From Simmondsia chinensis (lineage: Eukaryota; Streptophyta; Magnoliopsida; Caryophyllales; Simmondsiaceae): a stretch of 64,000 nt of DNA. Within the stretch, counting starts at the first letter, position 1, and every line of letters begins with the position of its first letter. The translations under genes were made by a program, and so were the position numbers. Below the pieces are notes generated by a model. The model was not told the DNA's origin. It searched no databases and was given only the letters and a program-made list of their open reading frames with translations. The DNA is taken from the NCBI GenBank assembly GCA_018398585.1, contig JAGTTD010000016.1:382001-446000 (forward strand), read 5' to 3'. Shown piece by piece: positions 32,260 through 43,705 of the stretch.

Positions 32260-33235
32260 ATCGAGTTCACAGGAAACCAAACCAAATATTAACTAGCCAA
32301 ATACTAAACCCGATAAGCTTATACTCAGCTCACCGTGTTTACACTGTTAGCCCTTCACATCCAACTTTTTTTTTTAGCAGACTTTTTTATGTTTGATAGT
32401 AACAAGTTAGTGTCCACTACAAATTTGTGACCCCACCATTAGTTTAATCACGCGAACTCAGGTTCATCTCCACCGTCCATCCGTCTCATTATTGCACTTC
32501 AACGGCCCGGATCTCATGCCAGCATCTAAAATCATTCATCCAACGGTCCAAATTGAATCAGGACATGTGAATATCTCTCTCCCCTAAACCCAAACAAAAA
32601 ATATCTTTCATTCAACTCTTGTGGTACATTTAAAAAATAAAAAATAAAAAACATTGCATCATCGTAAACAATTTTGCATTGACATCAGATTTTAGTAGCT
32701 CAAAGCGAGTTTGATCAGTAAATCTTTACAATTGGTAATCAAGATCCCAACAAATTGGATTGAGTCAAACCGTAGCCCAACTCGTTAGTTGACAGTATAC
32801 ATATTGGTCGCACTGAGTCAGACTCGTTAGAACACCAAGTTAGGTCTAAGGGAAAAACCCTATACCTGATTTGATATACAACAAAGTCCTGAGGCAAAGC
32901 AACTTTTTTTTTCAACCGGTGACCTGGCTCACTACAGTTGACAAGTAGACAGGGTTGACCCATGACTTGGCTGGTCAGGTACAGATTGAACCAGTGACAC
33001 ACGTTAGCTAGCTCTAGTCAAAAATGAAGGTGTCCATTTCATTTTAAACACATATTAAACATTAAACAATTCACTTTATATTATAATATAAGTTAATGTG
33101 TGAATCTTTTATATTGTATATATTACAGTACTTTTATTATATATTATTTATGTTGTAATTTTTCTAATTATGAATAAAAAAAGACACCCTAAACTTATAA
33201 TATAATTATTTTTTTAAATAAATCGTTAACAAATG
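32260..33235. other. Spacer, no gene recognised
   Basis: AT-rich intergenic DNA. The minus-strand open frame at 32739-33002 has no recognisable motif and I did not accept it. Confidence 0.45.
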
Positions 33236-33239
33236 GGCA

Positions 33240-33580
33240 ATATTGCATTTGTTGTCGTTGCTTGATCATATGACGGTATCATCATTGGGGGGTGGTGCTC
33301 TTCGACTTTTGTTGGATCCATTATCTCCAGAGAATCACTTGTTATTCGTGCCACTTGCCACCTCGCTCGTTATTACAATTGGGATGATATCATCATTGAA
33401 TCCGATTGCAAAGCAGCCTTTGATGCTATCTCCTCCGATGTTTCTCTGCCATGTTGAAATGCAGTGGCTTATTGGATCGCTCGAAATCATCTTAGATTAT
33501 GTTGTGACCATGATCGGTGAATGAGCACCCTTTCTGAACTCGTCCCCATTGTACATGCGGATTTGGATCTTTTGTAGTCT
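33240..33580 (+). pseudogene. Relic of an RNase H-like (RVT_3-type) domain, probably LINE-derived
   Basis: One frame of 33320-33450 reads ESLVIRATCHLARYYNWDD followed by IIIESDCKAAFDAISSD, the usual signature of the plant RNase H-like domain with the catalytic Asp in ESD. A stop follows after SLPC. The next in-frame residues AVAYWIARNHL still match the family's C-terminal helix, so this is a decayed copy. No intact reverse transcriptase lies beside it. Confidence 0.6.
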
Positions 33581-33965
33581 CGTCTTTGGGTTTTCTAGTG
33601 TTTAAAAAAAAGGGGGCGGTCCAGGGAAAAACGACTTGCAATTATCCCGCGGTTTCAATGCCACGACAAAAATATCCTCAATTTTTAGTAATATTACGAA
33701 TATGCCATTGTTCGAATCTGGTGGCCAGCAGCGGATCTCCTCAGGTTTGTGGTGGGCCGGAGCCCATTTTAACAGCTGGGGAGAATGAGAGTGTGGAGCC
33801 CACATTTTACAATTGGACTGTAGATATTAGCCCATGTAGGCCCATTGACTTTTACTCCTGGGCCTGGCGCTTTGTGGTTTGTGGCCCATATTCTCTTTCT
33901 TCTTGGATTTTTCGGGGGCCCATTTCAAACATTGATAATGATATGTAATATTATTAACTACGTAA

Positions 33966-34521
33966 TTAGGGCTGCAAATGAGCCCAGCCAGCTCACTAGC
34001 CGGTTTGAGTTGACTCATTAAGGGCTCGGTTCGGATTTGTCTTAGCCGACTTGAGAGCCAACTCAGCTCGTTTAAGGGTAGCTCGTTTAAATAAACGAGC
34101 AATATAAAACCAAGGCCGATTCAGCTCGAAAGCCTCACGACCTATTGGCTCGCATGTGTCGATTGCAAAATTGAGTTACTGGTATTTTTTAATTTTCAAT
34201 TTGCAAATATTATTTATTTTATTGTCCTTTTCTGAAAATCCAAGTAACAATAATAAAAAATGAGTGTAAAGAGCCTAATAAATGAGCTTAATGAGCCCGG
34301 TAAATAAGCACAATGAGCCAACAAAACTCAACAAGTCAGCTTGCCAAATAATCAAATATAAATTACACTGATACCTAGCCAGTCTCATTTAGTAAACGAG
34401 CCAAGCCGAGCATAGATATGCGGCTTGATTAGATAAATGATACTGATACCAAGCCTATCTCGTTTAGTTAACAAGCCAAGTCGAGCAAGCAGTGGCTCGG
34501 CTTGGCTCAATTGCAGCCCCA
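33966..34521. repeat. GAGCTC-rich interspersed repeat with inverted ends
   Basis: Starts TAGGGCTGCAAATGAGCC and ends GGCTCAATTGCAGCCCC, which are mutual inverted repeats. About 556 bp. Confidence 0.65.
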
Positions 34522-34571
34522 TACGTAACTATATAACTTATATTATGAAAGTTAATATAATCTTATGGTCG

Positions 34572-34720
34572 AATAGGAGTTAAGTCAATGACGTAGTTTT
34601 TAACGACATAATTATATTAGATACAAATAACTCACAACACAAACACATATATTGACCCAATTGAAACCGACTTATGACTGCACCATTAAAAGTTTCGTCA
34701 CCAATTTGACATAAATTTTT
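34572..34720. repeat. Internal part of the TTTAGTCC palindromic MITE
   Basis: AATTATATTAGATACAAATAACTC and GACCCAATTGAAACCGAC-type words match the centre of the intact copy at 40193-40560. Confidence 0.5.
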
Positions 34721-34724
34721 TTTC

Positions 34725-35110
34725 AATAACCAAATGGAGATAATATACTTTGTATAATGATTAAATGAACACAGTGATTAAAATACAGAGATCTTTGGCA
34801 TAAAGTATACACTTCAAACTTGCAAAAATACTCCAAAGGGGCGTATTCTTTAGAAAAAATAATCAAGAAAAGTATGACGTTTACTCTGTGTATATATACA
34901 GGAAAGATAATATATTTTGGAAAAAGACTAAACAAGACAATATATTTTGAAAAGAGAATTAGACGTCAATTAAGAGGTCACGTAAAATGTTGCTATGACA
35001 ATCAGAAAAGAAAACAAGGAAATCGGAAAGATGATGTGGCAAGTGCTTTGGCAATTAAAAAAATTACATGGTAAATGGCATATGCCGATATTGATCTTTT
35101 TTCAAAATAT
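34725..35110. other. Spacer, nothing recognised
   Basis: AT-rich, no supported gene. Short frames on both strands lack family signatures. Confidence 0.4.
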
Positions 35111-35122
35111 GTTGCTCTTATT

Positions 35123-35330
35123 GAGGGTCGGTTCTGATATTTTCGGGGCCCCAAAAAACTCTTTCAAATGGGGCCACTTCATATATAAGAAATTATAAAA
35201 TTTTAATATAAAAACTTATTAATATTAAGAATTGATACTTTAAAACTCACAACCCTAAAAATTTTGGGGCCCCTAAAATTTGAGGGTCGCAAGCAGCTGT
35301 TTAGGTCACTTGAAGTGATGTTCGTCCCTG
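35123..35330. repeat. hAT-like MITE, relative of 25442-25648
   Basis: GGTTCTGATATTTTCGGGGC, CAAATGGGGCCACTTCATAT and TGGGGCCCCTAAAATTTGAG match the nested copy. The ends lack a clear TSD. Confidence 0.65.
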
Positions 35331-35684
35331 CTTTTTTTTATTTTTGGTACATAATAATCTGCCCACTGCTCTGATGCATTAGAGAGTGAGAGAGATTTGT
35401 TTAATTTTAAAATTTAATATATTTAAGAAATTATTAAAAATTTAAATTATTTATATAAAATAATTTTAATATATAAATTTATTTGTTTGACTATTTATCA
35501 TTTAAATAACCTTTAAATTTTTATTAAATACATCAAAATAGCTTATATATATTATCATTATTATTTACTATATTAACATATTTAGAAATGTACAAGTTGT
35601 GATGTGACCTCAGCCTCACGCATTTTGTATGGGCAATTTCTATTTCTAGTAAAGTCAAATTTCTTATATATAGTACTCGTTTTC

Positions 35685-36680
35685 TTCACGTGATTTTAGA
35701 TTTTTCTCGAGTTTATAATTAAAAAAAAAAAATTCACGTTTCATAAACATTTGTTTTGTACCACAAGAAAATTCTTTGCTAAAATGGTATCTCACAAACA
35801 AACAGATATATACAGGTGAACTTACACCCTTTTTTTAAAAAAGTTGCAACCAATTAGAAATAATTAATGTATATAATAAAATATTATTTCGCTATAGTAA
35901 ACAACAACAACAATGACAACAAGTCCAGTGCCTTAAAGGGCTCCCGCAAAAGCAGGGTATAAAGGGTAAATGTACGCAGCCTTCCTCCTTCCAGGAGCTA
36001 CCCTGAAGGGAGACTGTTTTCGAGGACCCCCAACTTGAAAAGCTTCTCCGCATCATCGAAGTATGGCTGCCTGATAGCAGGAGAGCAAAAGCAAATGAGC
36101 ATGGTATAGCACAAGGCAGGCAAACACAAGCAACTCAATGCAAAGCAAAAGCTTGGTAACTAATAGGCAGATAAATAGCAGTTTGCAGATAAATAGCTGA
36201 TAACAAATATTAAATTAGGAGAGCAAATACGCACCCAAATGCGCCAAAGAGGACGTGGAAGGCCTAGAAACACTAGTGATAGCTCTAATAAATTGGACTA
36301 CTCTACTCTAAGCTGCTATCTTTGCTAAAATAACTAATATTACTTTACTTTAGTTGAATAAATGTTTTATATACTTAAATAAATATTTGGATATAATTTA
36401 ATGGATGATGGCAAATACTTTATATACTCACTTAAATATAACATTTATGTGGTTAAAAATAGTTTGTTTATAAAAATGAATATAAATAATTATTACTTTC
36501 TAAGTGATTTTGTGATTTTATATTTTTCTCAATTTTATAATTATTAAAAAAAATAATTTTCTCACATTTCATGAATGTTTGTTCTATATTACAAGAAAAC
36601 TCTTTGCTAAAATAGTATCCGACACAAACACACACACGTATAAATATATGTAATTTCACTGGTAAGCGCAGGTGAATTTA
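35685..36680. repeat. Local direct duplication flanking a LINE end
   Basis: 35685-35835 and 36497-36680 share GTGATTTTA/GTGATTTT, a T-rich block, CTTTGCTAAAAT(G/A)GTATC and CAGGTGAA(C/T)TTACA. The two copies lie about 0.8 kb apart, with a LINE 3' end between them. A smaller duplication follows inside the second copy (CAGGTGAAYTTACATTCT at about 36670 and 36727). Confidence 0.55.
35900..36320 (-). mobile_element. RTE-LINE 3' UTR fragment
   Basis: Starts on plus with CAACAACAACAATGACAACA and carries GGGCTCCCGCAAAAGCAGGG. It extends through the LINE-specific 3' UTR to AAATGCGCCAAAGAGGACG and TAATAAATTGGACTACTCTA, matching about 1035-1090 of the coding LINE copy. It therefore spans the whole 3' UTR. 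Confidence 0.85.
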
Positions 36681-36689
36681 CATTCTTTA

Positions 36690-37130
36690 GGTGCAAAAAA
36701 GTTTGGCTTATCACTGGCAAATGCAGGTGAACTTACATTCTATAGGTGCAGAACACGACTGTCTGTACTTTAGAAAGTTTGATAAAAGAGGCTTTAGTAT
36801 AATGTAAATAAAGAGGTTTTGATTAAAGAGATTTTAGTATCAGGTAAATAAATCGACTTTTTTTTAAGAAACGGGATAGGAATTAGAACTGAAGATTGAC
36901 AGAAAATAGGGGGAAACGGCTAATCGTACCAAAACTAGAGCTAAGATTGACAAGGACCAGAACACTCAACACCTTATTTCATCTTTGCAAACAACTCAAC
37001 CATATGTAATATTTTCAGTCTTTATGTGTTGTCTAGATTTTTAGTCCTTTGGTAATGCCTAGATTAGTACTATAAATATGTAATATTTTTCACCGAATGA
37101 ATTGTCCAATTTCCCTTTTTAGTCTCTTTT
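36690..37130. other. Spacer, nothing recognised
   Basis: No gene seen. A short internal duplication (AAGAGGYTTTRRT words near 36787-36840) is visible. Confidence 0.4.
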
Positions 37131-37212
37131 CAAGACAGCGTACCACCCCGAGACTCGGATTCGAGGCATCCCTCCCCTCTCCCCTATGACATTACCAATT
37201 AAAAAAAAAAAG
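37130..37212 (+). repeat. Possible 5'-truncated tRNA-type SINE
   Basis: GACTCGGATTCGAGGC resembles a B box. It is followed by CCCTCCCCTCTCCCC and ACATTACCAATT plus an A run, the same layout as the 3' ends at 49771-49886 and 38258-38430. Confidence 0.4.
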
Positions 37213-37219
37213 GAAATCG

Positions 37220-38240
37220 TGTCAAAATTTTCATCCTTACTACCTACTCATTTACAAAAATAATAAAATTAAAAGCAGACCAGCAAAATATATTACGCAT
37301 CAATTTAACAAAATTCTACACTTCGTACTATATATTCTTATTTATGTCGATCAAAAGGGATATTTCAGTATCACTACTACTGATTCAACTTTATCAGTAG
37401 ATAAAAAAGATATTAAGTTGAAAATTAAAAATATTAATGAGAGAAAACATCGTACGACAAAATCTTGACCGTTGACACCCTTTAAAATTCGTATTTTTGA
37501 CTACAACTCGTTCAAAATTAAGAATAAAATGAATCTTTTTTTTTATTTTTCTTATAAAAATGAAGCTCAACTAGAGTTGAACACTTTAGCTGACTCTAAC
37601 TTACATGGCTTGAGCTGAAGCCACAAACTAGTTCATTTTTTCCACTTGAAAAGTACAAATACTATTTTTACATGATAAAGGATACAAAAACATATTTGTT
37701 CAAAAAAAAAAAAAGATACAAAAAAAAAAGATTATTTAATTATTTTCTAAAATTAATTATTTGCATTATATGTGTTAATTTTTAAGATTAAGTAAAATAT
37801 AATAAATGAGTGTGAATAAAAAAAGGATATACATATATATTTATATATATATATTAAAATTTAATGCATTTAATTTAATTTAGTGGAGTGATAGATTGAG
37901 AAAATATATAAAATAATATGGTAAAAATAGAAAAGAAATTCAGAAATATTTTTTATGGAAGAATATTCCAAGAATAGATCCGAATATTCTCGGGCATGGC
38001 TAGATAGATGGACCCACGACATTACGGGCTGTTGCCTGCTTTATGCTATGAATAGTAATGTCATGAATGTAAATAATAATATATTTAGTTTGAATTTATG
38101 CATATACCGATGCAGCCCCGTGATACAGTGTAATTATCGAATATGAAGTGAATGCATAACGAGCTAGTGTTCTTGGCTAGTATTAGTTAACTCTTGATTG
38201 TAGTTAGTTGAAGTTTAGTTAGGGAGGTTATATAGGAAGT
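37220..38240. other. AT-rich spacer, nothing recognised
   Basis: A-runs and (AT)n tracts; the open frame at 37955-38146 has no family features. Confidence 0.4.
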
Positions 38241-38257
38241 AATTCTTGAAGTGTAAT

Positions 38258-38430
38258 GTCCCTTAGGGACATAGCCGAGTAGTTATGATTGTCGGGTGCC
38301 AACGTGGTGACCCGGGATCAAATCGCATGAAGCTAAAAGTGGTGTCCTCTTTATGAGGAATTTAAGGGGTTTATCCCCTCTCCCAAGGCTTTACCATACT
38401 TAAAACAATAATAATAATAATAATAAAAGA
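38258..38430 (+). mobile_element. tRNA-derived SINE with 14-bp TSD
   Basis: Head GGGACATAGCCGAGTAGTTA (A-box-like) and ACCCGGGATCAAATCGC (B-box-like). The 3' part CCCCTCTCCCAAGGCTTTACC is followed by an (AAT)n tail. Exact 14-bp direct repeats TCTTGAAGTGTAAT lie at 38244-38257 and 38431-38444. Confidence 0.85.
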
Positions 38431-38593
38431 TCTTGAAGTGTAATCAAGTTACTCTTCCTAAACCAAGTTTATCGCCTGTGTCATTGGTTCTAGCTTAACG
38501 GGCTCCTTGGCGAGAGGTAATAGGGAAGTTGACGACTATTAGCAAGATAGATTGGTTAGCGGCACAAGGGACGTGGCCGGGAAGATTGAGAAC

Positions 38594-38715
38594 GTAAATT
38601 ATAAAACATTTAATCATAAAACTTATTAAAACAAACTATTTGTACTTTAAAAGCCATGCCGAAAAAGTTTGACCCCCCTAAAGTTTGGGGTGTTTCTATC
38701 TCTTAGGGTTATGTC
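38594..38715. repeat. Partial hAT-like MITE (25442 family)
   Basis: ATCATAAAACTTATTAAAAC and CCCCCTAAAGTTTGGGGTG match the right half of 35123-35330. The 5S-SINE at 38723 follows directly. Confidence 0.5.
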
Positions 38716-38722
38716 AATTAAT

Positions 38723-38986
38723 AAGGTTCATTTACCGAGCAATAAGGCACCGGATCCCAGAAGAACTCCGAAGTTAATTGTACTTGGGCGAGAGTAATAC
38801 CAGGATGGGTGACCTCCCGAGAAGTCCTTGTATTGCTAACCTTATCAGGTAGGGGGTCCTTGGAAACAACCTCTTGTTGGGGTTACATCCTGAAGGGGCA
38901 AGGCTGCGTACAACCACTCCTCCTAGACCTTGTTTATGGGGGAGCCCTTGAAGCACTGAGTATGTTGTTGTTATTATTGTATCAAT
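38723..38986 (+). mobile_element. 5S-rRNA-derived SINE, copy d
   Basis: GGTTCATTTACCGAGCAATA, then GCACCGGATCCCAGAAGAAC, GGCGAGAGTAATACCAGG and ATGGGTGACCTCCCGAGAAG. The LINE-shared body and a GTTGTTGTTATTATTG tail follow. Exact 11-bp TSD TGTCAATTAAT (38712-38722, 38987-38997). Confidence 0.92.
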
Positions 38987-39009
38987 TGTCAATTAATCTT
39001 ATGATTAAA

Positions 39010-39520
39010 CTTTCTTTGGCAGACAAAATCGTACTAGAGACATAAACCTTGCGTTGTACATCGTAGGAGCTCTCATGAGGGACCGATAACATATCATTCG
39101 TCTAAAAATAATAATTGATTTTCTGAAAACTACACTAGGTATAATAATCAAGAATGGATCATATCTGGAGATAATAAAAATAGAAAATTGTTTATCTCTT
39201 TGTTTTAATAATTGATGTTGGTATGCATCGTCTTGAATGGGTTTGAAGTTCTGAATACTTCTTTTATACTTATCATATCTTGTTCAGACATGTATGTAGG
39301 TTTATCTTATTGTGCACTTCTGACGTTTCCGGTGTCAGTGAAGCCAGTTTGTATTTTATGGCTTTTATTTTGCTTCATGTCGCTTGCGGTATCTCTTTAT
39401 TGTTCTTTCATGCTGTACGATTTTTATGCGTATTGACTCAAACCTCATTCTTACGGATGTACTCGTTACTGTATCACAATTTTTATCGCTTATATATATA
39501 TATATAGGAATGTTAGAATG
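39010..39520. other. Spacer, nothing recognised
   Basis: No supported gene. Overlapping open frames at 39212-39507 show no domain or homology. Confidence 0.4.
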
Positions 39521-39539
39521 AAGAGGCATGTTGAATGAG

Positions 39540-39800
39540 CCAACAACAACAATAATAACAGACACAGTGCCTCAAGGGCTTCCGCATAAGCAGGGTCTGG
39601 AGGGGGTGGATATACGCTGCCTTACTCCTTCAGGGTATCACCCTGTCGAAAGGCTGTTTCCGAGGACTCCCAAACTTATAGAGTTAGCAACACGAGGACT
39701 TCCCCAGGAGGTCATCCATTCTGATACTACTCTTGCCCAAACACGCTTAATTTCAAAATTCTTATGGAATCCGATACTTTGATACCTGGTAAATGAACTC
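39540..39800 (-). mobile_element. 5S-rRNA-derived SINE, copy e
   Basis: Minus orientation. The plus strand starts with AACAACAACAATAATAACAG and ends with ATACCTGGTAAATGAACTC, the complete 5' end of the family. The 5S part shows CAGGAGGTCATCCATTCTGA and CCCAAACACGCTTAATTTC. TSD TGTTGAAYGAG with one mismatch (39529-39539, 39801-39811). Confidence 0.9.
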
Positions 39801-40100
39801 TGTTGAACGAGGCAAAGAATTGAATTCCAATCATAACCTTTTTCCCGTTGACTCTTTTTTAGGCGTTGAAAATTAGTATTTTGAATTTGTTTAATAATTA
39901 AATTAATTATTTTTATTTTTATTTTAATAAAAAGAGGAGATGGTGGGCATATACTTTATGTCTGATTGGGAATTATGCCAATGCTTAATTAAAAAATAGT
40001 TACACAAAGGTGGCTTGCGTCGCTTGGCTCAAGCCGGTTGTCCCAGCTCGGCTCTCAGCTTTCATCGCGACCCTTCTCAATTGTTTCACTAACTTGGTAA

Positions 40101-40170
40101 TTTTTTTTTTCGATAATTAGCAACAAGATGGTAGTACAAAACGGGTCGTTCCTACAAACGAGGTTGCAGT
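40101..40170 (-). mobile_element. Very short L1 3' end with TSD
   Basis: A T run followed by CGATAATTAGCAACAAG, i.e. a minus-strand L1 3' terminus with a poly-A tail, only 70 bp long. Direct repeats ACTAAYTTGGTAA (12/13) lie at 40088-40100 and 40171-40183. Confidence 0.65.
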
Positions 40171-40192
40171 ACTAATTTGGTAATATTTGTGG

Positions 40193-40560
40193 GGTTATTT
40201 ATAAGATCCTTGTACTTTTTTTATCATGTCAATTCAGTCATTGTGCTTTTAGTTGTGTCAATTTAGTCCATCTATAATTTATATCATGTCAATTTAGTCT
40301 TTTAGTCAATTCGAATTAAGTTATTGATGTAATTTTAATAACAAAATTATGTTAGATATAAGTAACCACCAAAAATCCACTTATTGACTCAATTTAACCC
40401 AACATGTGGCTAGATCATTAAAAATTTCACTTACAACAACATAAATTTTACTCTAAGTACCAAATCGACGCAATATTAATCATATAGGGACTAAATTGAC
40501 ACAATTAAAAGTACACGGACTAAAATAATACAATGGGTAAAGTATAAGGACCTTTAGCAT
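40193..40560. mobile_element. Intact palindromic MITE (TTTAGTCC family)
   Basis: Left arm CCTTGTACTTTTTTTATC and GTGTCAATTTAGTCC; right arm GGACTAAATTGACACAAT and AAGTATAAGGACC. The arms are mutual inverted repeats around a central single-copy region. Confidence 0.7.
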
Positions 40561-40949
40561 AAATAATCATTATTTTCTAGTTGATAATTTATTTTTAAAA
40601 AAATGTTAAAAAAATGACAATATGATTTACCAAAAGAATAAAAAATGCATAAGATATATTATGGATGGCGTAACGATAAATAAATTATATACTGATTGAA
40701 AAATGATGTGACAATTATTGATCAAGTATTGACTATTTTTTTTTTTATAAAATATGTCGACTTTTATGTTTCTTTTTTAAACTACTTATCATTATTTTGT
40801 GCATACAAAATAAGCGTTTCTTCTTATTTCCTTATTCAAATATATAATGTCTTTTCTAAAGCGTATTGTCATTTTTACTCATTTTACGAACAGTGTTTCT
40901 CTTCTTGTACGTGTTTTAAAATATATTATTTTCTATATTTATATGATAG

Positions 40950-41160
40950 ACTCCGAAGTTAAGCGTGTTTGGGCAAGAATAGTACCAGGATGGATGACCT
41001 CCTGGGTAGTCCTCGTGTTACCAACCCTATAAGGTGGGGGTCCTCGGAAACAGTCTCTCAGTAGGGTTATACCCTGAAGGGATAAGGCTGCGTACATCCG
41101 TCCCCACCGGACTCCGCTTAGACTGGAGCCCTTGAGACACTGAGTCTGTTGTTGTTGCAG
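40950..41160 (+). mobile_element. 5S-rRNA-derived SINE, copy f (5' truncated)
   Basis: Begins inside the 5S part (ACTCCGAAGTTAAGCGTG). An exact 10-bp TSD TATATGATAG flanks it (40940-40949, 41161-41170). It shows that 5' truncation occurs at insertion, as in target-primed reverse transcription. Confidence 0.9.
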
Positions 41161-41433
41161 TATATGATAGATATGATTTTTTTTTCTTTTTAAATATATT
41201 GCTTTTAATGAAAGCAAGCAAAAAGAATGGCAATTATTGCTTATAATTAATTAGCATATATTAAAGTTTAAAAATTGTTGATAATGACAATTATATGCAC
41301 CACAAATCTAAAATAAAATAGATATTATAAAGTAAGGAATATCCTCACATCTTTATTCTATGACCACTAACAATTCTACTTCTAAAAAATATTGTCATAT
41401 TGTACTTGGATTTGGTCATATATGACCAATCGT

Positions 41434-42430
41434 GGTGGGCAAATATGGGTGCAAATGAGTCAATTCAGGGTACGAATGAATCGAACGTTCGATAAATTAT
41501 TTGTGTTTGAAATAGATATCAGTTCATGGGCTTGATAGCTTGTCGTGGTGGGCTAATATGGACGCAAATGAGTCAATTAAGGGTGTAAATGAATCAAACG
41601 TTCAATAAACTATCCATATTTGAAATTGATAGCAGCTCATGGGAGCTTGATAGCTTATCGACCCAAGTTCTAGTAGGTTCAGTAAGCTTAATGAATAGAG
41701 TCTGAGCAAGGGGTTCCTAGTTCATTAATGTTCGCAAAACAGTTTGACACAGGGCTCGACAAGCGCTTGTTAAAAACCCATTAAAGTCTTGTTAAGTGTT
41801 TGTTAACAATCTGAATTAGATTGAAAATGCTTGAATAATAGCTTGAACGTAACTCAAATAACTCAGCTAAGTGACAAATTTAGCTCGGTTATAAGCTCGA
41901 TTCGGCTTGATGGCAAGCTCGAATCAACTCCATGTTAGGAAACACAATGACTAAACAACGAAAAATTCAATGAGAAACATAAATAACAAACACACATATT
42001 TACTTGGGTCGCCAAAATTGCCTACGTTCATGAAGTTGTTAGGAGAATTTTATTTCATAGAATTGTTACAGGGAGCTTTCTTCAATTCGCTCCACACTTT
42101 CAAACCTTAAAACCGTGTATAAATAGGCGCACCACATGAAACCCTAGTTTCATCTAAGATCTCCAAAAGCGGACTTGAACCTCGACCTGGGCCCAAACCG
42201 ATCCTCGACCCGATTCTTCACTCCATTGGACTTAGCTCTTTACAGTATGAAACTAGGCTCCACACAAAGTAATCTAACACTCCATTAAGCTAATAAGTCG
42301 AGTTGAGCCAAGTATTGAACACACTCAAGTCTAAAACCTTGATGAATTGTGCTCGAACAAAGGTTTAAAAGTTTAAGAAGCGTAGTGAGCTAGATTAGTC
42401 AAGTCCAGCAAAGCTGTGCATTTTCCTCGT
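41434..42430. repeat. GAGCTC-rich interspersed repeat with a tandem 5' duplication, split by an LTR
   Basis: The first 120 bp are repeated in tandem (41434-41551 and 41552-41672; both have AATGAATCRAACGTTCRATAAA). The body continues to 41932 and resumes at 42285 after the solo LTR. Confidence 0.6.
41933..42279. mobile_element. Solo LTR, 347 bp
   Basis: Bounded by TGTTAGGAAACAC and TCTAACA (TG...CA ends) and flanked by an exact 5-bp duplication CTCCA (41928-41932, 42280-42284). Contains TATAAATAGGCG and a GTCGCCAAAATTGCCTACG-type segment common in plant Copia LTRs. No internal domain, primer site or polypurine tract remains, so recombination between two LTRs is the likely origin. Confidence 0.78.
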
Positions 42431-42507
42431 AAAGGATGGACCCTCTAGAAAATAAGTCGACTTGGCTGCATGGATGTGACTATCTCATTTAAATGTAGAA
42501 TTATTTA

Positions 42508-43035
42508 CATTTTAGTATCCCGATATTTTTTGAAATAATAAAAAGGACCCTGACCTTTTGAATTATTAAAAAGGCCTATAAGTTTTTATTGTATTAATAA
42601 AAAGACCTCTCTTAAGCGTGATGACGTCATTTTTCATCGACAGAGTTGACGTGGCAATTGATTTTTATTAAAATTACAATAAAATGATCTAAAGTATGCT
42701 TCAACACCCTTTATCTTACTTTATAAGTATGAAAAATGAGATTTTATATTATATAGAAGTTATCTGTTTTTGCTTAATTTGTTTTAAAATATGGTTATTA
42801 AAGTGTGGTTTTATCGTTTTAATGTAACATCAATAAAAACACAATTGTCATGTCAGTTCTGTTGACTAAAAATGGCATCACCACATCGAATATGAGCCTT
42901 TTTATTAATACGATAAAAACTTAGGAGCCTTTTTTTATTAATACAATAAAAACTTAAGAGCCTTTTTAATAATTCAAAAACATCAAAATCCTTTTTATTA
43001 TTTTAAAAGCGTTAAGGTAGTAAAATGTAAATAAC
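42508..43035. mobile_element. Large palindromic MITE
   Basis: Starts ATTTACATTTTAGTATCCCG and ends AGTAAAATGTAAAT. The arms exceed 150 bp and contain TAATAAAAAGGACCCTGACC and its complementary counterparts. The right arm carries an internal duplication of TATTAATACRATAAAAACTT. A diverged single arm lies at 62213-62345. Confidence 0.7.
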
Positions 43036-43039
43036 CCTA

Positions 43040-43212
43040 AAATGTACCTTGCGTAACATTCCATAAAATATATTGTTCAATTTGTGAAAATTTCTAATAT
43101 AAAAAACAAGTTTACAAAGTATATATAATAACAAAAAAATTCAAGATTATAAAGTTCTATGGGAATATTATATTAAAGCCATATTGTTCTTCGCCATTGT
43201 TTCGAAAATTAA

Positions 43213-43254
<42 letters not shown>

Positions 43255-43700
43255 AGCTTCTACTTTATACTTTTTTTTATCTAAAGCTTCTACTTTATAC
43301 TAATACTCTAGATTACATTAAAAAATATTTTTTCAACTTAATAATTATAAGTTTTATATTTTTTAAAAAACATCCATTATACTTTAAATTTAAGGAGATA
43401 TTTGTAGACAAAAATAGTAATATTAGAATAATTTTGACAAATTTTGTGATTGTTATATCATTTTTCGTAAATAGCGATATTTACTCTATTAATAAAAACA
43501 TCTTAAGTATTTCCAATATATATATACTACTTATAAATTATTTATTCCAAAAGTATCCACTCCCCTTTCGTAAATTTTTAGACTTTTACTTTATTTCGCC
43601 CTTCCTTAAACTTCCACTCCTTATCTATTATTATATATTATTATGATTAAAATGAACTCTCTTTTCTTAATTTAAATATATATAAATTATTACATAGAAA
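43040..43700. other. AT-rich spacer
   Basis: (AT)n microsatellite at about 43215-43252. The long open frame across it is low-complexity Ile/Tyr/Phe and not a gene. Confidence 0.5.
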
Positions 43701-43705
43701 ATAAT

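Noticed and set aside
43197..43646. Membrane protein gene
   Set aside because: The frame is Ile/Tyr/Phe-rich because it crosses an (AT)n microsatellite and AT-rich spacer.
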